This document shows, piece after piece, positions 1-13,140 of a stretch of 64,000 nucleotides of DNA. Both the position numbers and the translations under genes were made by a program. The stretch is from assembly GCF_003206495.1 (NCBI RefSeq), contig NZ_NKUF01000006.1:46838-110837 (forward strand). Direction: 5' to 3'. This DNA is from Gluconacetobacter entanii (GTDB lineage: Bacteria; Pseudomonadota; Alphaproteobacteria; Acetobacterales; Acetobacteraceae). The first letter of the stretch is position 1; the number at the start of each line of letters is the position of its first letter. Below the pieces are notes generated by a model. It saw only the letters and a list, made by a program, of their open reading frames with translations. It made no database searches and was not told the DNA's origin.

Positions 1-2502
1 CAGCCGTGCATCGGGCAGTTCCCCGTCCGCACGCGCCTGCGCCAGCTTCATCAGGTTGTCACGCACAACGGGATATTCCTCCACAAGGCGGCGGAAGGTG
101 CGCGCACTCATCGTCAGGAAATGCCCGAACTGCAATGACCTGCTCGTCGCGGCGACACGCGCGCCGGTCAGGGCTTCTTCCGCGCCGATCACCGCCCCCG
201 CGCCAAAGCGGACATCACGTTCGGCGTAATGCGTCTCCGCCAGGCCCGCGCTGATGAAATAGATGGTGTGGACCTTCTGCCCGCGCTTGTACAGCCGCTC
301 CCCGGGGGAGGAGAAATGCAGCGACATCTTCATCGACAGGTCATGCAGCACCCCGTCAGGCAACCCCTTGAAGATGGCAAACCCGTGGATACGGCTTTCG
401 ATCCCGGCCTTGATGTTGAACTTCAGCCGGAAATCCAGATGCGCGCGCCGCTGCTCCACATCGCGGTGCAGTTCACGATGCAGCTCATCGCTGAGCAGGG
501 ATTCCGACAGGAGGGAGTCGTATTTCTCCTCCTCCAGCCGCAAGGCCACCTGCCGCAGCATCCGGTTCTCCAGCGCCTCGGAATAACCATGGTAGTGCAG
601 GCGCAGGGTCTGCAATGCCTCATCCAGCAGCTTGCACTGACGGCCCAGCACCTCGCCGACGATTTCGCTGATGCGCACGCCCAGCGTCGGCTCCATGCGC
701 GTGCGCATGAACCGCGTCAGGGAGAGGGAGACGAAATGCGCGATCATCAGCATCTCGAACCGTTCGGTCATGCAGTACATCAGCGGCAGGTCGAAATGCA
801 GGCGGTGGTGGATCGCCTGCGCGATGCGGAACCGCAGCGACGGCTTCAGCCTGCGCCGCAGCGCGCGGACGTAGCCAAAGCGTCCCTCCAGCCGCGCGCC
901 ATCGACCATGGCCTCTGCCGAGCGCAGCAGCGTTTCCATCACCCTGCGCGACAGGCCCTGTATGCGAAACAGGTCCAGCAGGATGGAGCGTTCGCGGTTG
1001 CCGATCACGATCAGCGCCAGCGTCACGCGCTGCCGGTCGCCCAGCGCGGTATCGAACGTGTTGGCCTGCTGTTCCGTCGTAACGCGGCGGTCGAGGAACT
1101 GCACCACCGAGTTCGTGACATTGCGTGAAAAGCCCAGTTCGCCCGCAACCTCGCGTGTCTGGTCGCGCACTTCGCCCAGTCCGATGGCAAGGATCTGATG
1201 GCGCAGCGCCTGGTCGATCAGCGGCAACTGGTCCAGTTTCAGGAACAGCACGAGATAACGCAGCGTCGTGCCATTGACGAACAGGGTAATCAGCACGAAC
1301 CCCGTGGCGATGATGCCGATGAAGTGCGCGATCTGGGTGGAGACATGCTCGTTCTCCGTCACGGCCAGCGCCAGCGCCAGCGTGATCGCGCCACGCAGTC
1401 CACCACAGACCATCGTGATCTTGAACTGGGTCGGCACCGGCGGCGACAGGCGGGTGGCGGCAAGGATGGGCAGCATCCCGAACACCACGGACGCACGCGC
1501 CAGAAGCCCCGCCCCCGTCGCGATCAGGATCAGCACGCAGTCCCAGCGCGTCATCCCCGCCAGCAGGCGCGGCACCAGCATGGAGGCCAGCACGAACACC
1601 AGTGACCCCGCCCAGAAGACAAGCTGCTGCCACAGTTCATTGAGGAAGCGCCATGTCTGCGGCCGGAAGGTGGAAGGGCCGTAGATGGAGATCGTCAGCC
1701 CCGACGCCGCCGTGGCGACCACGCCGGAGAAGCCGAGGAATTCGTCACACACGATATAGGACAGGTACGGCAGCGCCACCGTCAGCGTGATCTCCGCGGC
1801 GGGCGCGGCCCCGATGGTCGCGATCAGCATCAGCGTCAGGCGGCCAAAGACCACCCCGATCACCAGCGCGCCGGCGAACGACACCAGGAATTCCAGCACC
1901 GCGCCACCCAGCATGATCTTGTGATGCGCGGTGATGGAGGCCAGCAGGATGGAGAAGATGGAAATAGCCGCCGCGTCATTCAGCAGCGCCTCCCCCTCCA
2001 CCAGTCGGGTCAGGCGGCTGGCCGCGCCAATTTCCTTGAATATCCCCGCCACGGCGGACGGGTCGGTCGTCGCCACGATGGAGCCGAGCAGCAGGCACAC
2101 CGCCAGCGGCAGGCCCGCGAACGGATACAGCGCCAGCCCGATCGTGGCCGTGGACACCACCACCGCCACCACCGCCAGCAGCAGCACCGTGGCCGTTTCA
2201 TGCGCCAGACGCCGCACGTCGATGCCCAGCGCGCCCTGAAACACGAGAATCGGCAGGAAGATCAGCAGGAACGCTTCGCTGTTGAGCGGGAAATCCAGCA
2301 GCGTTTCAGCCGCACCACTGAAAATCTCCAGATGCGCGCTGCGCAGGACAAGGTCCGCCACCCCGCCGATGACAATGCCAACGATGGCGAGCAGAACCGT
2401 TTCCGACAGTTCCAGACGACGGGCAATCGGCTGTACGGTACTGACGACCACCAGCAACATGGCAATCGCCATCAGAATTGCCGCAAGACCCGCTATCGCC
2501 AT
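1..2502 (-). CDS. CPA1-family Na+/H+ antiporter with C-terminal cyclic-nucleotide-binding domain (3' end outside window)
   Basis: Inner-membrane cation/proton antiporter, expected to exchange Na+ or K+ for H+ in pH and salt homeostasis. The ATG at 2500-2502 opens a frame of 834 codons with no stop before the left edge, so the C-terminus is missing. The N-terminal ~400 residues are a series of hydrophobic segments (for example LLAIVGIVIGG and FLLIFLPILVFQGAL), typical of NhaP/SOS1-like exchangers. A long hydrophilic part follows, and around residues 730-830 there is a cNMP-binding beta-roll signature (GERLYKRGQKVHTIYFIS, then RFGAGAVIGAEEAL). Family and domain order are clear; the transported ion and the ligand of the regulatory domain are not. 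Long plus-strand open frames over this gene are antisense artefacts of high GC. Confidence 0.85.
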   Translation of the reverse strand, partial: MAIAGLAAILMAIAMLLVVVSTVQPIARRLELSETVLLAIVGIVIGGVADLVLRSAHLEIFSGAAETLLDFPLNSEAFLLIFLPILVFQGALGIDVRRLAHETATVLLLAVVAVVVSTATIGLALYPFAGLPLAVCLLLGSIVATTDPSAVAGIFKEIGAASRLTRLVEGEALLNDAAAISIFSILLASITAHHKIMLGGAVLEFLVSFAGALVIGVVFGRLTLMLIATIGAAPAAEITLTVALPYLSYIVCDEFLGFSGVVATAASGLTISIYGPSTFRPQTWRFLNELWQQLVFWAGSLVFVLASMLVPRLLAGMTRWDCVLILIATGAGLLARASVVFGMLPILAATRLSPPVPTQFKITMVCGGLRGAITLALALAVTENEHVSTQIAHFIGIIATGFVLITLFVNGTTLRYLVLFLKLDQLPLIDQALRHQILAIGLGEVRDQTREVAGELGFSRNVTNSVVQFLDRRVTTEQQANTFDTALGDRQRVTLALIVIGNRERSILLDLFRIQGLSRRVMETLLRSAEAMVDGARLEGRFGYVRALRRRLKPSLRFRIAQAIHHRLHFDLPLMYCMTERFEMLMIAHFVSLSLTRFMRTRMEPTLGVRISEIVGEVLGRQCKLLDEALQTLRLHYHGYSEALENRMLRQVALRLEEEKYDSLLSESLLSDELHRELHRDVEQRRAHLDFRLKFNIKAGIESRIHGFAIFKGLPDGVLHDLSMKMSLHFSSPGERLYKRGQKVHTIYFISAGLAETHYAERDVRFGAGAVIGAEEALTGARVAATSRSLQFGHFLTMSARTFRRLVEEYPVVRDNLMKLAQARADGELPDARL

Positions 2503-2755
2503 TCAACGCCCTCAAATTCTGGAAACCAGATCCCCGTTCCGGACCATCCTGTCGTGCAACCATGGACAGAATATGTCCGCCACCCGAAGATTTCCCGTCC
2601 GGGCGGGGATAAAAAACGCCACGTCACCATTTTTCACCCGTCCCGATGACGGGCGGCCGGCCTGCGGTCCTAACCTGGCATGTCGTTCATGAAAATTCCG
2701 CCTACACCTCGATTGTATTTATGCCACATCCTCGTTGCAGATAATACACAGAATT

Positions 2756-3388
2756 TCAGCCCCCCGCACCGACCGCATCCCCGGCCACCTGCGTCGCCTC
2801 CAGCCACGCCCGGACCTGCCCCGCGGGATCGGGCATGCGGATGAAATCCGACACGGCGGAGACACAGTCGGCACCGGCCGCGATGCATGACGGCGCGCGC
2901 GCCAGCGTAATCCCGCCAATGGCCACCAGCGGCAGTCCACCCACCAGTCGTTTCCATTCGCGCAGGCGTTCCACCCCCTGCGGCCCCCACGGCATTTTCT
3001 TCAGTTTTGTGGGCCATACCGGCCCCAGCGCGACATAATCGGGACGCACATCCAGCGCGCGGTGCAGTTCCTCGTGACTGTGGGTGCTGACCCCGAGGCG
3101 CAGTCCGGCACGGCGGATCGCGGGCAGGTCGGCCTCATCAAGGTCCTCCTGACCCAGATGGATGAAGTCGAGTCCTTCCTCGATCGCGACCTGCCAGTAG
3201 TCATTGAGCACGAGGCACACACCATGCGCCCGCGCCAGTGCGGCACCGTGGCGTATTTCCGCACGCAGCGCGTCCCCGTCCATGTCCTTGAGCCGCAACT
3301 GTATCAGTTTTGCACCGGCCTGCCCCAGTGTCGCGATCCAGTCCGCACGATCCACGACGGGGTAAATGCGCGAGGGAAGCGCCCTCAT
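2756..3388 (-). CDS. thiE: Thiamine-phosphate synthase
   Basis: Cytosolic TIM-barrel enzyme that joins HMP pyrophosphate to the thiazole phosphate to give thiamine phosphate. The 210 residues match the usual ThiE size. Visible family motifs in order: QLRLKD (pyrophosphate binding), [48 protein letters not shown] and LVAIGGI near the C-terminus. Its ATG overlaps the stop of thiG by four bases, so the two are translationally coupled. It is the last gene of the thiO-thiS-thiG-thiE run; about 250 bp separate it from the antiporter gene, with no clear terminator seen. Assignment is firm. Confidence 0.93.
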   Translation of the reverse strand: MRALPSRIYPVVDRADWIATLGQAGAKLIQLRLKDMDGDALRAEIRHGAALARAHGVCLVLNDYWQVAIEEGLDFIHLGQEDLDEADLPAIRRAGLRLGVSTHSHEELHRALDVRPDYVALGPVWPTKLKKMPWGPQGVERLREWKRLVGGLPLVAIGGITLARAPSCIAAGADCVSAVSDFIRMPDPAGQVRAWLEATQVAGDAVGAGG

Positions 3389-4158
3389 GCCAGCACCGCC
3401 TGACCGATCGTGGGCGTGGAGGGCACGGCCATGTCGCGCGCCTCCATCGGGTCGGCGACATAGGCCATGCGCCCGGCCTCCACCGCCATGGCGAAGGCGC
3501 GGGCCATCTCCACCGGGTTGCCCGCCTTCGCCACCGCCGTGTTGATCAGCACCGCGTCATAGCCAAGTTCCATCGCCTGCGCCGCGTGCGACGGCACGCC
3601 GATTCCCGCATCAACCACCAGGGGGATGTCGGGAAAATGCGCCCGCAGCGCACGCAACCCGAACAGGTTGTTCAGCCCCTTGCCCGACCCGATGGGGGCA
3701 CCCCACGGCATCAGCACCTCGCACCCCGCGCGCAGCAGGCGTTCCGCGCCGACCAGGTCCTCCGTCATGTAGGGGAAGACCTTGAACCCGTCCTCGCTGA
3801 GGATGCGCGCGGCTTCCACAAGGGCGAACATGTCAGGCTGCAGCGTATCGGATTCCCCGATCACCTCCAGCTTGATCCAGTCGGTGCCGAACACCTCGCG
3901 CGCCATCTGCGCCGTGGTCACGGCCTCACGCACGCTGTGGCAGCCTGCGGTGTTGGGCAGCACCGGCACGCCAAGGTCGCGGATCAGGTTCCAGAATGCC
4001 TGTCCCGCGCGCTGCCCCGCCGATTCACGGCGCAGCGACACGGTCACGACGCCTGCATTCGCATGCCGCACCGCATCGGCCAGGATTTCGGGCGAAGGGT
4101 ATTGCGCCGTCCCCAGCATAAGGCGGGAGGACAGTTCCGTTCCATAAAACCGGGTCAT
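3385..4158 (-). CDS. thiG: Thiazole synthase
   Basis: Forms the thiazole phosphate ring of thiamine from deoxyxylulose phosphate, dehydroglycine and the ThiS thiocarboxylate. The 257-residue protein shows the ThiG sequence throughout: an N-terminal [16 protein letters not shown], the active-site lysine in [10 protein letters not shown] near residue 95, [32 protein letters not shown] and the [17 protein letters not shown] phosphate-binding end. It lies directly downstream of thiS and overlaps thiE by four bases. Partner genes thiS (sulfur carrier) and thiO (glycine oxidase, supplies dehydroglycine) are adjacent, so the thiazole branch is complete except for thiF/iscS, which are not in this window. 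Confidence 0.95.
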   Translation of the reverse strand: MTRFYGTELSSRLMLGTAQYPSPEILADAVRHANAGVVTVSLRRESAGQRAGQAFWNLIRDLGVPVLPNTAGCHSVREAVTTAQMAREVFGTDWIKLEVIGESDTLQPDMFALVEAARILSEDGFKVFPYMTEDLVGAERLLRAGCEVLMPWGAPIGSGKGLNNLFGLRALRAHFPDIPLVVDAGIGVPSHAAQAMELGYDAVLINTAVAKAGNPVEMARAFAMAVEAGRMAYVADPMEARDMAVPSTPTIGQAVLA

Positions 4159-4167
4159 GTCGCGTGC

Positions 4168-4365
4168 CTATCCCCCCTGCATCGGCGCCAGGATTTCCAC
4201 CCGGCACCCTTCATGAAGCGGCTGCGCGCCACGCCGGGCGGCGGCGATGAAATCGCCATCGACGGCGGTGGCGACACAGGCGTCGCCATAGCCAAGTTCG
4301 CGCAGCAGGGCGTCGAGCGTCTGCACGCCAACGTCATGAACTTCCTCGTTCACAAGGATCTTCAT
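4168..4365 (-). CDS. thiS: Sulfur carrier protein ThiS
   Basis: Small ubiquitin-like protein that carries sulfur as a C-terminal thiocarboxylate to ThiG. The 65-residue product begins MKILVNEE and ends in the required Gly-Gly (ILAPMQGG). The ATG at 4363-4365 was chosen because an AGGAG-type ribosome site lies about 8 bases upstream and because the longer frame adds an Arg-rich stretch foreign to ThiS; an ATG six bases earlier is also possible. It sits between thiO and thiG in one transcription unit. Confidence 0.92.
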   Translation of the reverse strand: MKILVNEEVHDVGVQTLDALLRELGYGDACVATAVDGDFIAAARRGAQPLHEGCRVEILAPMQGG

Positions 4366-4390
4366 CCGCATTCTCCTCGCTTTGCGCCGA

Positions 4391-5398
4391 TCAGGAACCG
4401 AACACGATATCCGCCGCTTCCCGCGCCCGCACGGGCGACAGTAGGAAGCCATGGCGATACATGCCATTCACATAAATTCGCTTACCATCGCGCCGGACGG
4501 CAGGCATGTTGTCCGGATATGACGGGCGCAGGCCGGTTCCGGTTTCCAGTATTTCCGCCTCGCCAAAGGCCGGATGCAGGGCATAGACCGCACCGAGGAG
4601 TTCCACCATCGAGCGCAGCGTCATGCCCCCGGCGTTTTCGCTTTCGATCATCGTCGCCCCCACCATGAACACATGGTCAGCGCGCGGGACAATGTAAACC
4701 GGGATGCGCGGATGCAGCATGCGCACCGGCCGCGACAGCGTGACATCGGGGCAGCGCAGCAGCAGCATCTCGCCCCGCACGCCGCGCATGTCCGACATCA
4801 CGTCGCGCGCGGCAATGCCGGTGCAGTCCACGATCCAGTCATAGGCCCCTTCGTCATACGTCACGGGCGCATTGCACACGACCCGACCACCCAGCGCCTC
4901 CACCCGGCGGCCCAGCGCCATCAGCGCGTCACGCGGGTTGACGTGGCCTTCATGTTCGAAAAACAGCGCACGGGAAAAACGGTCACCCAGTTCAGGCTCC
5001 AGTTGCGCGATCTCCGCCTCCCCGATCGTGCGGAAATGCGACGTGCGCCGCCCGAAGCGCGCGATTTCGCCCACGTCGCGCGCGGGCGCCAGCACCAGCG
5101 TGCCGTTGCGCACCACGTCGGGCACATGCGCATCCCACCAGTCGAGCGAGGACAGCGACTGCGCCGTCACCTCCGGCGTCGCAGACTCCGCCTCGCACCA
5201 CGGGGCAAGCATCCCGCCTGCCTTCCACGACGCGCCGGAACCGATGCGTGGCCCGCGTTCATGCACCACCACGCGCGCGCCGCGTTCGGCCAGGGTCACG
5301 GCGGCCGTCATGCCCGAAACCCCCGCGCCAAGCACCAGCACGGACGGGCCGTGGGCGGATGGCGCGGACTCGGCAGACATGTGCGGCGGCTGTGACAT
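4391..5398 (-). CDS. thiO: Glycine oxidase ThiO (FAD-dependent)
   Basis: FAD flavoenzyme of the DAO family that oxidises glycine to the imine used by ThiG. The 335 residues open with a Rossmann dinucleotide motif, VLVLGAGVSGMTAAV, around residues 20-34, followed by a GSGASWKAGGMLAPW stretch that is typical of ThiO. The C-terminus keeps the substrate-side motif GMYRHGFLLSPVRAREAADI. The start could be either Met1 or Met7. Only 36 bases separate it from the glmS stop, leaving no room for a TPP riboswitch; it probably shares the glmU-glmS transcript. Confidence 0.9.
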   Translation of the reverse strand: MSQPPHMSAESAPSAHGPSVLVLGAGVSGMTAAVTLAERGARVVVHERGPRIGSGASWKAGGMLAPWCEAESATPEVTAQSLSSLDWWDAHVPDVVRNGTLVLAPARDVGEIARFGRRTSHFRTIGEAEIAQLEPELGDRFSRALFFEHEGHVNPRDALMALGRRVEALGGRVVCNAPVTYDEGAYDWIVDCTGIAARDVMSDMRGVRGEMLLLRCPDVTLSRPVRMLHPRIPVYIVPRADHVFMVGATMIESENAGGMTLRSMVELLGAVYALHPAFGEAEILETGTGLRPSYPDNMPAVRRDGKRIYVNGMYRHGFLLSPVRAREAADIVFGS

Positions 5399-5434
5399 CG
5401 GCTGGATCCTTGATCTGTCGTGGGGGCGGGAACG

Positions 5435-7258
5435 CTATTCCACCGTGACCGATTTGGCGAGGTTGCGTGGCTGGTCCACGTCCGTCCCCTTCAGCAGCGC
5501 CACTTCGTAGGCGAGTATTTGCACCGGGATGGTCTGCACGATGGGGGCGGTGAATTCGTCCACCGTGGGAACCTCCACCACCACTTCCGCCACATCGCGC
5601 AGGCGGGGCGCGCCCTGCGTGTCGGTAAAGACCAGCAATCGCCCGCCACGCGCCTTCGCCTCCTGCAGGTTCGACAGCGTCTTGTCGAACAGGCGGCCCG
5701 ACGGCACGGTCGCGACCACCGGCACCGTGCGGTCGATCATGGAGATGGGGCCATGCTTCATCTCGCCCGCAGCGTAGGCCTCCGCATGAATGTAGGTGAT
5801 TTCCTTGAGCTTGAGCGCCCCTTCGAGCGCCACCGGAAAGGACGACCCGCGCCCCAGGTACAGCACGTCGCGCGCGCCGGCGACGATGGCGGCCATGCGG
5901 CGGATCGCGTCGCGCTGCTCGAACACCTCGTTCGCGCGGCTTGGCAGGTCGAGGAGCGCGGTGACCATCGCCTCCTCGGCGGCGGCGTCCAGATACCCGC
6001 GCGCGCGCCCGAGTGCGACCGTCAGACAGGCAAGGACCGAAAGCTGCGCCGTGAACGCCTTGGTGCTCGCGACCGAGATTTCTGGCCCCGCCACCGTGCC
6101 CAGCACCGCGTCGCTTTCGCGCGCCATGGTGCTCTGCTCCACATTGAGGACGGAGACGATATGCTGCCCCGCCTGGCGCATCCCGCGCAGCGCCGCCAGC
6201 GTGTCCGCCGTCTCCCCCGACTGGGAAATCAGCAGCCCAAGCCCGCCGGGCACCAGCGGCGGGTCGCGATAGCGCATCTCGCTCGCCACATCGATATCGA
6301 CCGGCAGGCGCGCATACTGCTCCAGCCAGTAGCGGCCGATCATCCCGGCATAGAAGGCGGAACCACACGCCGTCACCACCGCGCGCGGCACCGTGGCCAG
6401 GTTGAACGGCAGGTCCGGCAGCACGACGCGCCGCGTGGCGGGGTCGATCAGGCGCTGCAGCGTCTGTCCGATCACGACGGGATGTTCGTGCAGTTCCTTT
6501 TCCATGTAATGCCGGTACCCGTCCTTGCCCACCGATCCCGCGATCAGCGCGGTGGTGCGGATGTGGCGCGTGACGGACCTGCCCTCCATGTCGAAGAACT
6601 CCGCCCCCTGCGGCGTCACGATGGTCCAGTCCCCGTCATCGAGATAGGCGATGCGGCGCGTCAGCGGCGCCAGCGCAAGGCTGTCGGAGCCGAGGAACAT
6701 CTCGTCCTCGCCAAACCCCACCACCAGCGGCGCGCCATGGCGGGCACCGATGACCATGCCGTCATGCCCGGCAAAGATCATCGCCAGCGCATAGGCCCCC
6801 TCCAGCCGTTTCAGCGTCTCATGCGCCGCATCGCGCGGGGACAGGCCACGGCGCAGGTGATAATCGATCATCTGCGCGATCGTCTCGCTGTCGGTATCGG
6901 TGGAGAAGGTCTGGCCCGCGTCCTCAAGTTCGCGGCGCAGCTCCTCGAAATTCTCGATGATGCCGTTATGCACGACCGACACGCGTTCGGTGCCATGCGG
7001 GTGGGCGTTGTTTTCCGTCGGCGCGCCATGCGTGGCCCAGCGCGTATGCCCGATTCCCGTCACCCCGGGCAGCGGCACGCGCGCCAGCACGCTGGCGAGG
7101 TGGTCAAGCTTGCCCGCCGCACGACGACGCTCCACATGGCCATTTTCCAGCGTCGCGATCCCAGCCGAGTCATAGCCGCGATATTCAAGGCGACGCAGCG
7201 CGTCGAAAATGACCGGGGTGGCCTGATTCCTGCCAACGACACCGACAATGCCACACAT
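5435..7258 (-). CDS. glmS: Glutamine-fructose-6-phosphate aminotransferase (isomerizing)
   Basis: Makes glucosamine-6-phosphate from fructose-6-phosphate and glutamine, the entry step to UDP-GlcNAc, peptidoglycan and LPS. The 607 residues match the family. Cys2 after the initiator Met is the glutaminase nucleophile (CGIVGVVG), supported by HTRWATHG and NGIIEN. Two SIS isomerase domains follow, and the protein ends with the hallmark LAKSVTVE. The start codon shares one base with the glmU stop (TGATG arrangement), so expression is coupled to GlmU, which uses the pathway product two steps later. I did not see a glmS ribozyme; there is no untranslated leader. Confidence 0.96.
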   Translation of the reverse strand: MCGIVGVVGRNQATPVIFDALRRLEYRGYDSAGIATLENGHVERRRAAGKLDHLASVLARVPLPGVTGIGHTRWATHGAPTENNAHPHGTERVSVVHNGIIENFEELRRELEDAGQTFSTDTDSETIAQMIDYHLRRGLSPRDAAHETLKRLEGAYALAMIFAGHDGMVIGARHGAPLVVGFGEDEMFLGSDSLALAPLTRRIAYLDDGDWTIVTPQGAEFFDMEGRSVTRHIRTTALIAGSVGKDGYRHYMEKELHEHPVVIGQTLQRLIDPATRRVVLPDLPFNLATVPRAVVTACGSAFYAGMIGRYWLEQYARLPVDIDVASEMRYRDPPLVPGGLGLLISQSGETADTLAALRGMRQAGQHIVSVLNVEQSTMARESDAVLGTVAGPEISVASTKAFTAQLSVLACLTVALGRARGYLDAAAEEAMVTALLDLPSRANEVFEQRDAIRRMAAIVAGARDVLYLGRGSSFPVALEGALKLKEITYIHAEAYAAGEMKHGPISMIDRTVPVVATVPSGRLFDKTLSNLQEAKARGGRLLVFTDTQGAPRLRDVAEVVVEVPTVDEFTAPIVQTIPVQILAYEVALLKGTDVDQPRNLAKSVTVE

Positions 7259-8625
7259 CAGCCACGCTCCTTCGCTGCCTTGAGCCGGTCGCGAAAGGCC
7301 CTTGCGTATCCGGCCTTGTTGTCCTGCCCCGCCCGTCCGAACGCCATGGCGTCGTCGGGCACGTCCTTTGTAATCACGCTTCCAGCCGCGGTGATGACCC
7401 CTGCCCCCAGCGTCACTGGCGCCACAAGGATCGAATCCGACCCGATGAAGCTGCCTTCACCAATGACGGTCGTGTGCTTGAACACGCCATCGTAATTGCA
7501 GGTGATGGTGCCCGCACCGACATTGGTCCGCGCACCCACCTGCGCATTGCCCAGATAGGTCAGGTGGTTGGCCTTCGCCCCCTCGCCCAGCGTCGTGGCC
7601 TTGAGTTCGACGAAGTTGCCGACATGCGCGCGCGCGCCGACATCGCTGCCGGGACGCAGGCGGGCATACGGCCCGATCAGCGCGCCCTGCCGGACCACGC
7701 ATCCTTCCAGATGGGAGAAGGAGCGGACCTCCACATCACGTTCCACCGTGACACCGGGGCCGAAGACGACATGCGGATGGATGACCACGTCGGGGGCCAG
7801 CACCGTATCAGTGCACAGGAACACCGTGTCCGGCGCCACCAGCGTCACGCCCTTTTCCATCGCGTCATGGCGCAGGCGCCGCTGCACGCTGGCCTCCGCC
7901 ACGGCGAGTTCGGCGCGCGAATTGATGCCGCGCAGTTCGTCCTCCGACGCCACGACGGCGCGCACGCACACGCCATCGGCCACGGCCTGCGTCACCACGT
8001 CACCAAGGTAGTATTCACCCTGCGCATTGTCGTTGCGCACCTCATTGAGCCAGCGGCGGAAATCCTGCGCATCGGCGCACAGCACGCCCGCATTGCACAG
8101 GTCGATGGCGCGTTCCTGTGGCGTGGCGTCGGCCCATTCGACAATCCGCACCACGTTGTCACCCTGCGTCACGACGCGGCCGTACCGCCCCGGATGGGCG
8201 GGCCGCATCGCCAGCAGCGCAAGGCCTACGCCCGGCTGCCTGCGGCAGGCGAGCAGCTCGCGCATGGTCTGCGCGGTAATCAGCGGGTTGTCGCCATACA
8301 GCACCGCGACATCGCCCGTGCCGAAATACGCCTCTGCCTGCAGCGCCGCGTGCGCGGTGCCAAGGCGGTCGGCCTGCACCACCACCGCATGCGGCGCGGC
8401 GAGGGCCGCGACATCCTCCATCCCCGGACCGACGACGACCACGATGTGGTCGAATACCTGTTCGGCGTTATCGAGCAGATGGCGCAGCATCGGCTGCCCC
8501 GCAAGCGGATGCATGACCTTGGGCCGTTCGGAACGCATGCGCGTGCCCCGCCCGGCGGCAAGGATGACCGCCGTGGCCTGACGGGACGGGGAAGGCGAGG
8601 ATGGGGAAGATGGAATGGTGCTCAT
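7258..8625 (-). CDS. glmU: Bifunctional GlmU: glucosamine-1-P acetyltransferase / GlcNAc-1-P uridylyltransferase
   Basis: Catalyses the last two steps to UDP-GlcNAc in the cytosol. The 455-residue protein has an N-terminal nucleotidyltransferase domain with LAAGRGTRM around residues 20-28 and VLYGDNPLI, followed by a C-terminal left-handed beta-helix made of hexapeptide repeats (for example GVTVERDVEV, GDG-like turns and NVGAGTITCNYDG). The ATG at 8623-8625 is preferred. A GTG at 8691 in the same frame would add 22 residues of low resemblance. The gene diverges from the HAD phosphatase gene and is probably the first gene of a glmU-glmS-thiOSGE transcript. Confidence 0.94.
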   Translation of the reverse strand: MSTIPSSPSSPSPSRQATAVILAAGRGTRMRSERPKVMHPLAGQPMLRHLLDNAEQVFDHIVVVVGPGMEDVAALAAPHAVVVQADRLGTAHAALQAEAYFGTGDVAVLYGDNPLITAQTMRELLACRRQPGVGLALLAMRPAHPGRYGRVVTQGDNVVRIVEWADATPQERAIDLCNAGVLCADAQDFRRWLNEVRNDNAQGEYYLGDVVTQAVADGVCVRAVVASEDELRGINSRAELAVAEASVQRRLRHDAMEKGVTLVAPDTVFLCTDTVLAPDVVIHPHVVFGPGVTVERDVEVRSFSHLEGCVVRQGALIGPYARLRPGSDVGARAHVGNFVELKATTLGEGAKANHLTYLGNAQVGARTNVGAGTITCNYDGVFKHTTVIGEGSFIGSDSILVAPVTLGAGVITAAGSVITKDVPDDAMAFGRAGQDNKAGYARAFRDRLKAAKERG

Positions 8626-8736
8626 GACTTTTTGCGGGTAGCCCCCGCCCGGCAGACCTGTCAAACCCGGAGAGGAACAAGATACCATCACTTAGATTTT
8701 CCGATTGCTACCACAAGAGCCACCGGGGAGTGCCGG

Positions 8737-9414
8737 ATGCCTGCCCTTCCCCCCCGCCTGGCGGTTTTCGACATGGACGGCACGCTGATCGACAGCCTGC
8801 CGGACCTTGCTGCCTGCGCCTGTCGCCTTCTGCATCACTATGGCCTGCCCCCCATTACCCCCGACACCCTGCGCCCCATGATCGGCGATGGCGTAGGCGT
8901 GCTGGTGCGTCGCCTGCTGGCGCATGCGGGCGATGCGGCGCGCGGCATCGACCCCGATGACGCCGTCGGCCGTTACATGGCGGACTATACCCCACATTCG
9001 ACCGACCTGTCGCATCCCTTCACCGGCACCCGCGCCACCCTGTCGAGCCTGAAGGGCGCGGGATGGAAGCTTGCGGTCTGCACCAACAAGCCGGTGGCGG
9101 CGGCACGGCACATCCTGCGTGTCATGAAACTGGACCCGTGGTTCGACGCGGTGGGCGGCGGTGACAGCTTCGCCGTGCGCAAGCCCGACCCGCGCCACCT
9201 GCTTGGCACGATCGAAATGGCGGGCGGCGTGCCCGGACGCGCGATCATGGTGGTCGACCACCGCAACGACATCGCCGCCGCAACGGGTGCGCATGTGCGC
9301 GGCATCTTCGCCCGGTGGGGATATGGCGCGCCGGAAATGGAGGCCGGGGCGACCGCAGGCGCGGATTCCATTTCCGAAATCCCGCATATCGCCCGCGACC
9401 TGCTCCCCGACTGA
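8737..9414 (+). CDS. gph: HAD-superfamily phosphatase, phosphoglycolate phosphatase-like
   Basis: Cytosolic haloacid-dehalogenase phosphatase, probably removing 2-phosphoglycolate. The ATG at 8737 has a GGGAG ribosome site about 6 bases upstream and gives 225 residues. HAD motif I is FDMDGTLID (Asp nucleophile near residue 11), motif II is VCTNK, and motif III is the lysine in RKPDPRHL. Motif IV is VVDHRND rather than the common GD-x3-D, although both aspartates keep their spacing. The cap region between motifs I and II is helical and of Gph size. The gene is isolated between the converging gyrB and the diverging glmU. The substrate is inferred from family resemblance only. Confidence 0.8.
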   Translation: MPALPPRLAVFDMDGTLIDSLPDLAACACRLLHHYGLPPITPDTLRPMIGDGVGVLVRRLLAHAGDAARGIDPDDAVGRYMADYTPHSTDLSHPFTGTRATLSSLKGAGWKLAVCTNKPVAAARHILRVMKLDPWFDAVGGGDSFAVRKPDPRHLLGTIEMAGGVPGRAIMVVDHRNDIAAATGAHVRGIFARWGYGAPEMEAGATAGADSISEIPHIARDLLPD

Positions 9415-9423
9415 TCCCTGCCC

Positions 9424-13115
<3,692 letters not shown>

Positions 13116-13140
13116 ACGTGCCCGAAAACCCGACGCGCGA

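Noticed and set aside
5399..5434. TPP riboswitch for the thi genes
   Set aside because: Only 36 bases separate glmS from thiO, too short for a THI-box aptamer.
5420..7495. 691-codon plus-strand frame over glmS and similar long plus-strand frames over the antiporter, thi genes and glmU
   Set aside because: Arg/His/Gln-rich shadows of GC-rich minus-strand genes whose products are clearly recognised.
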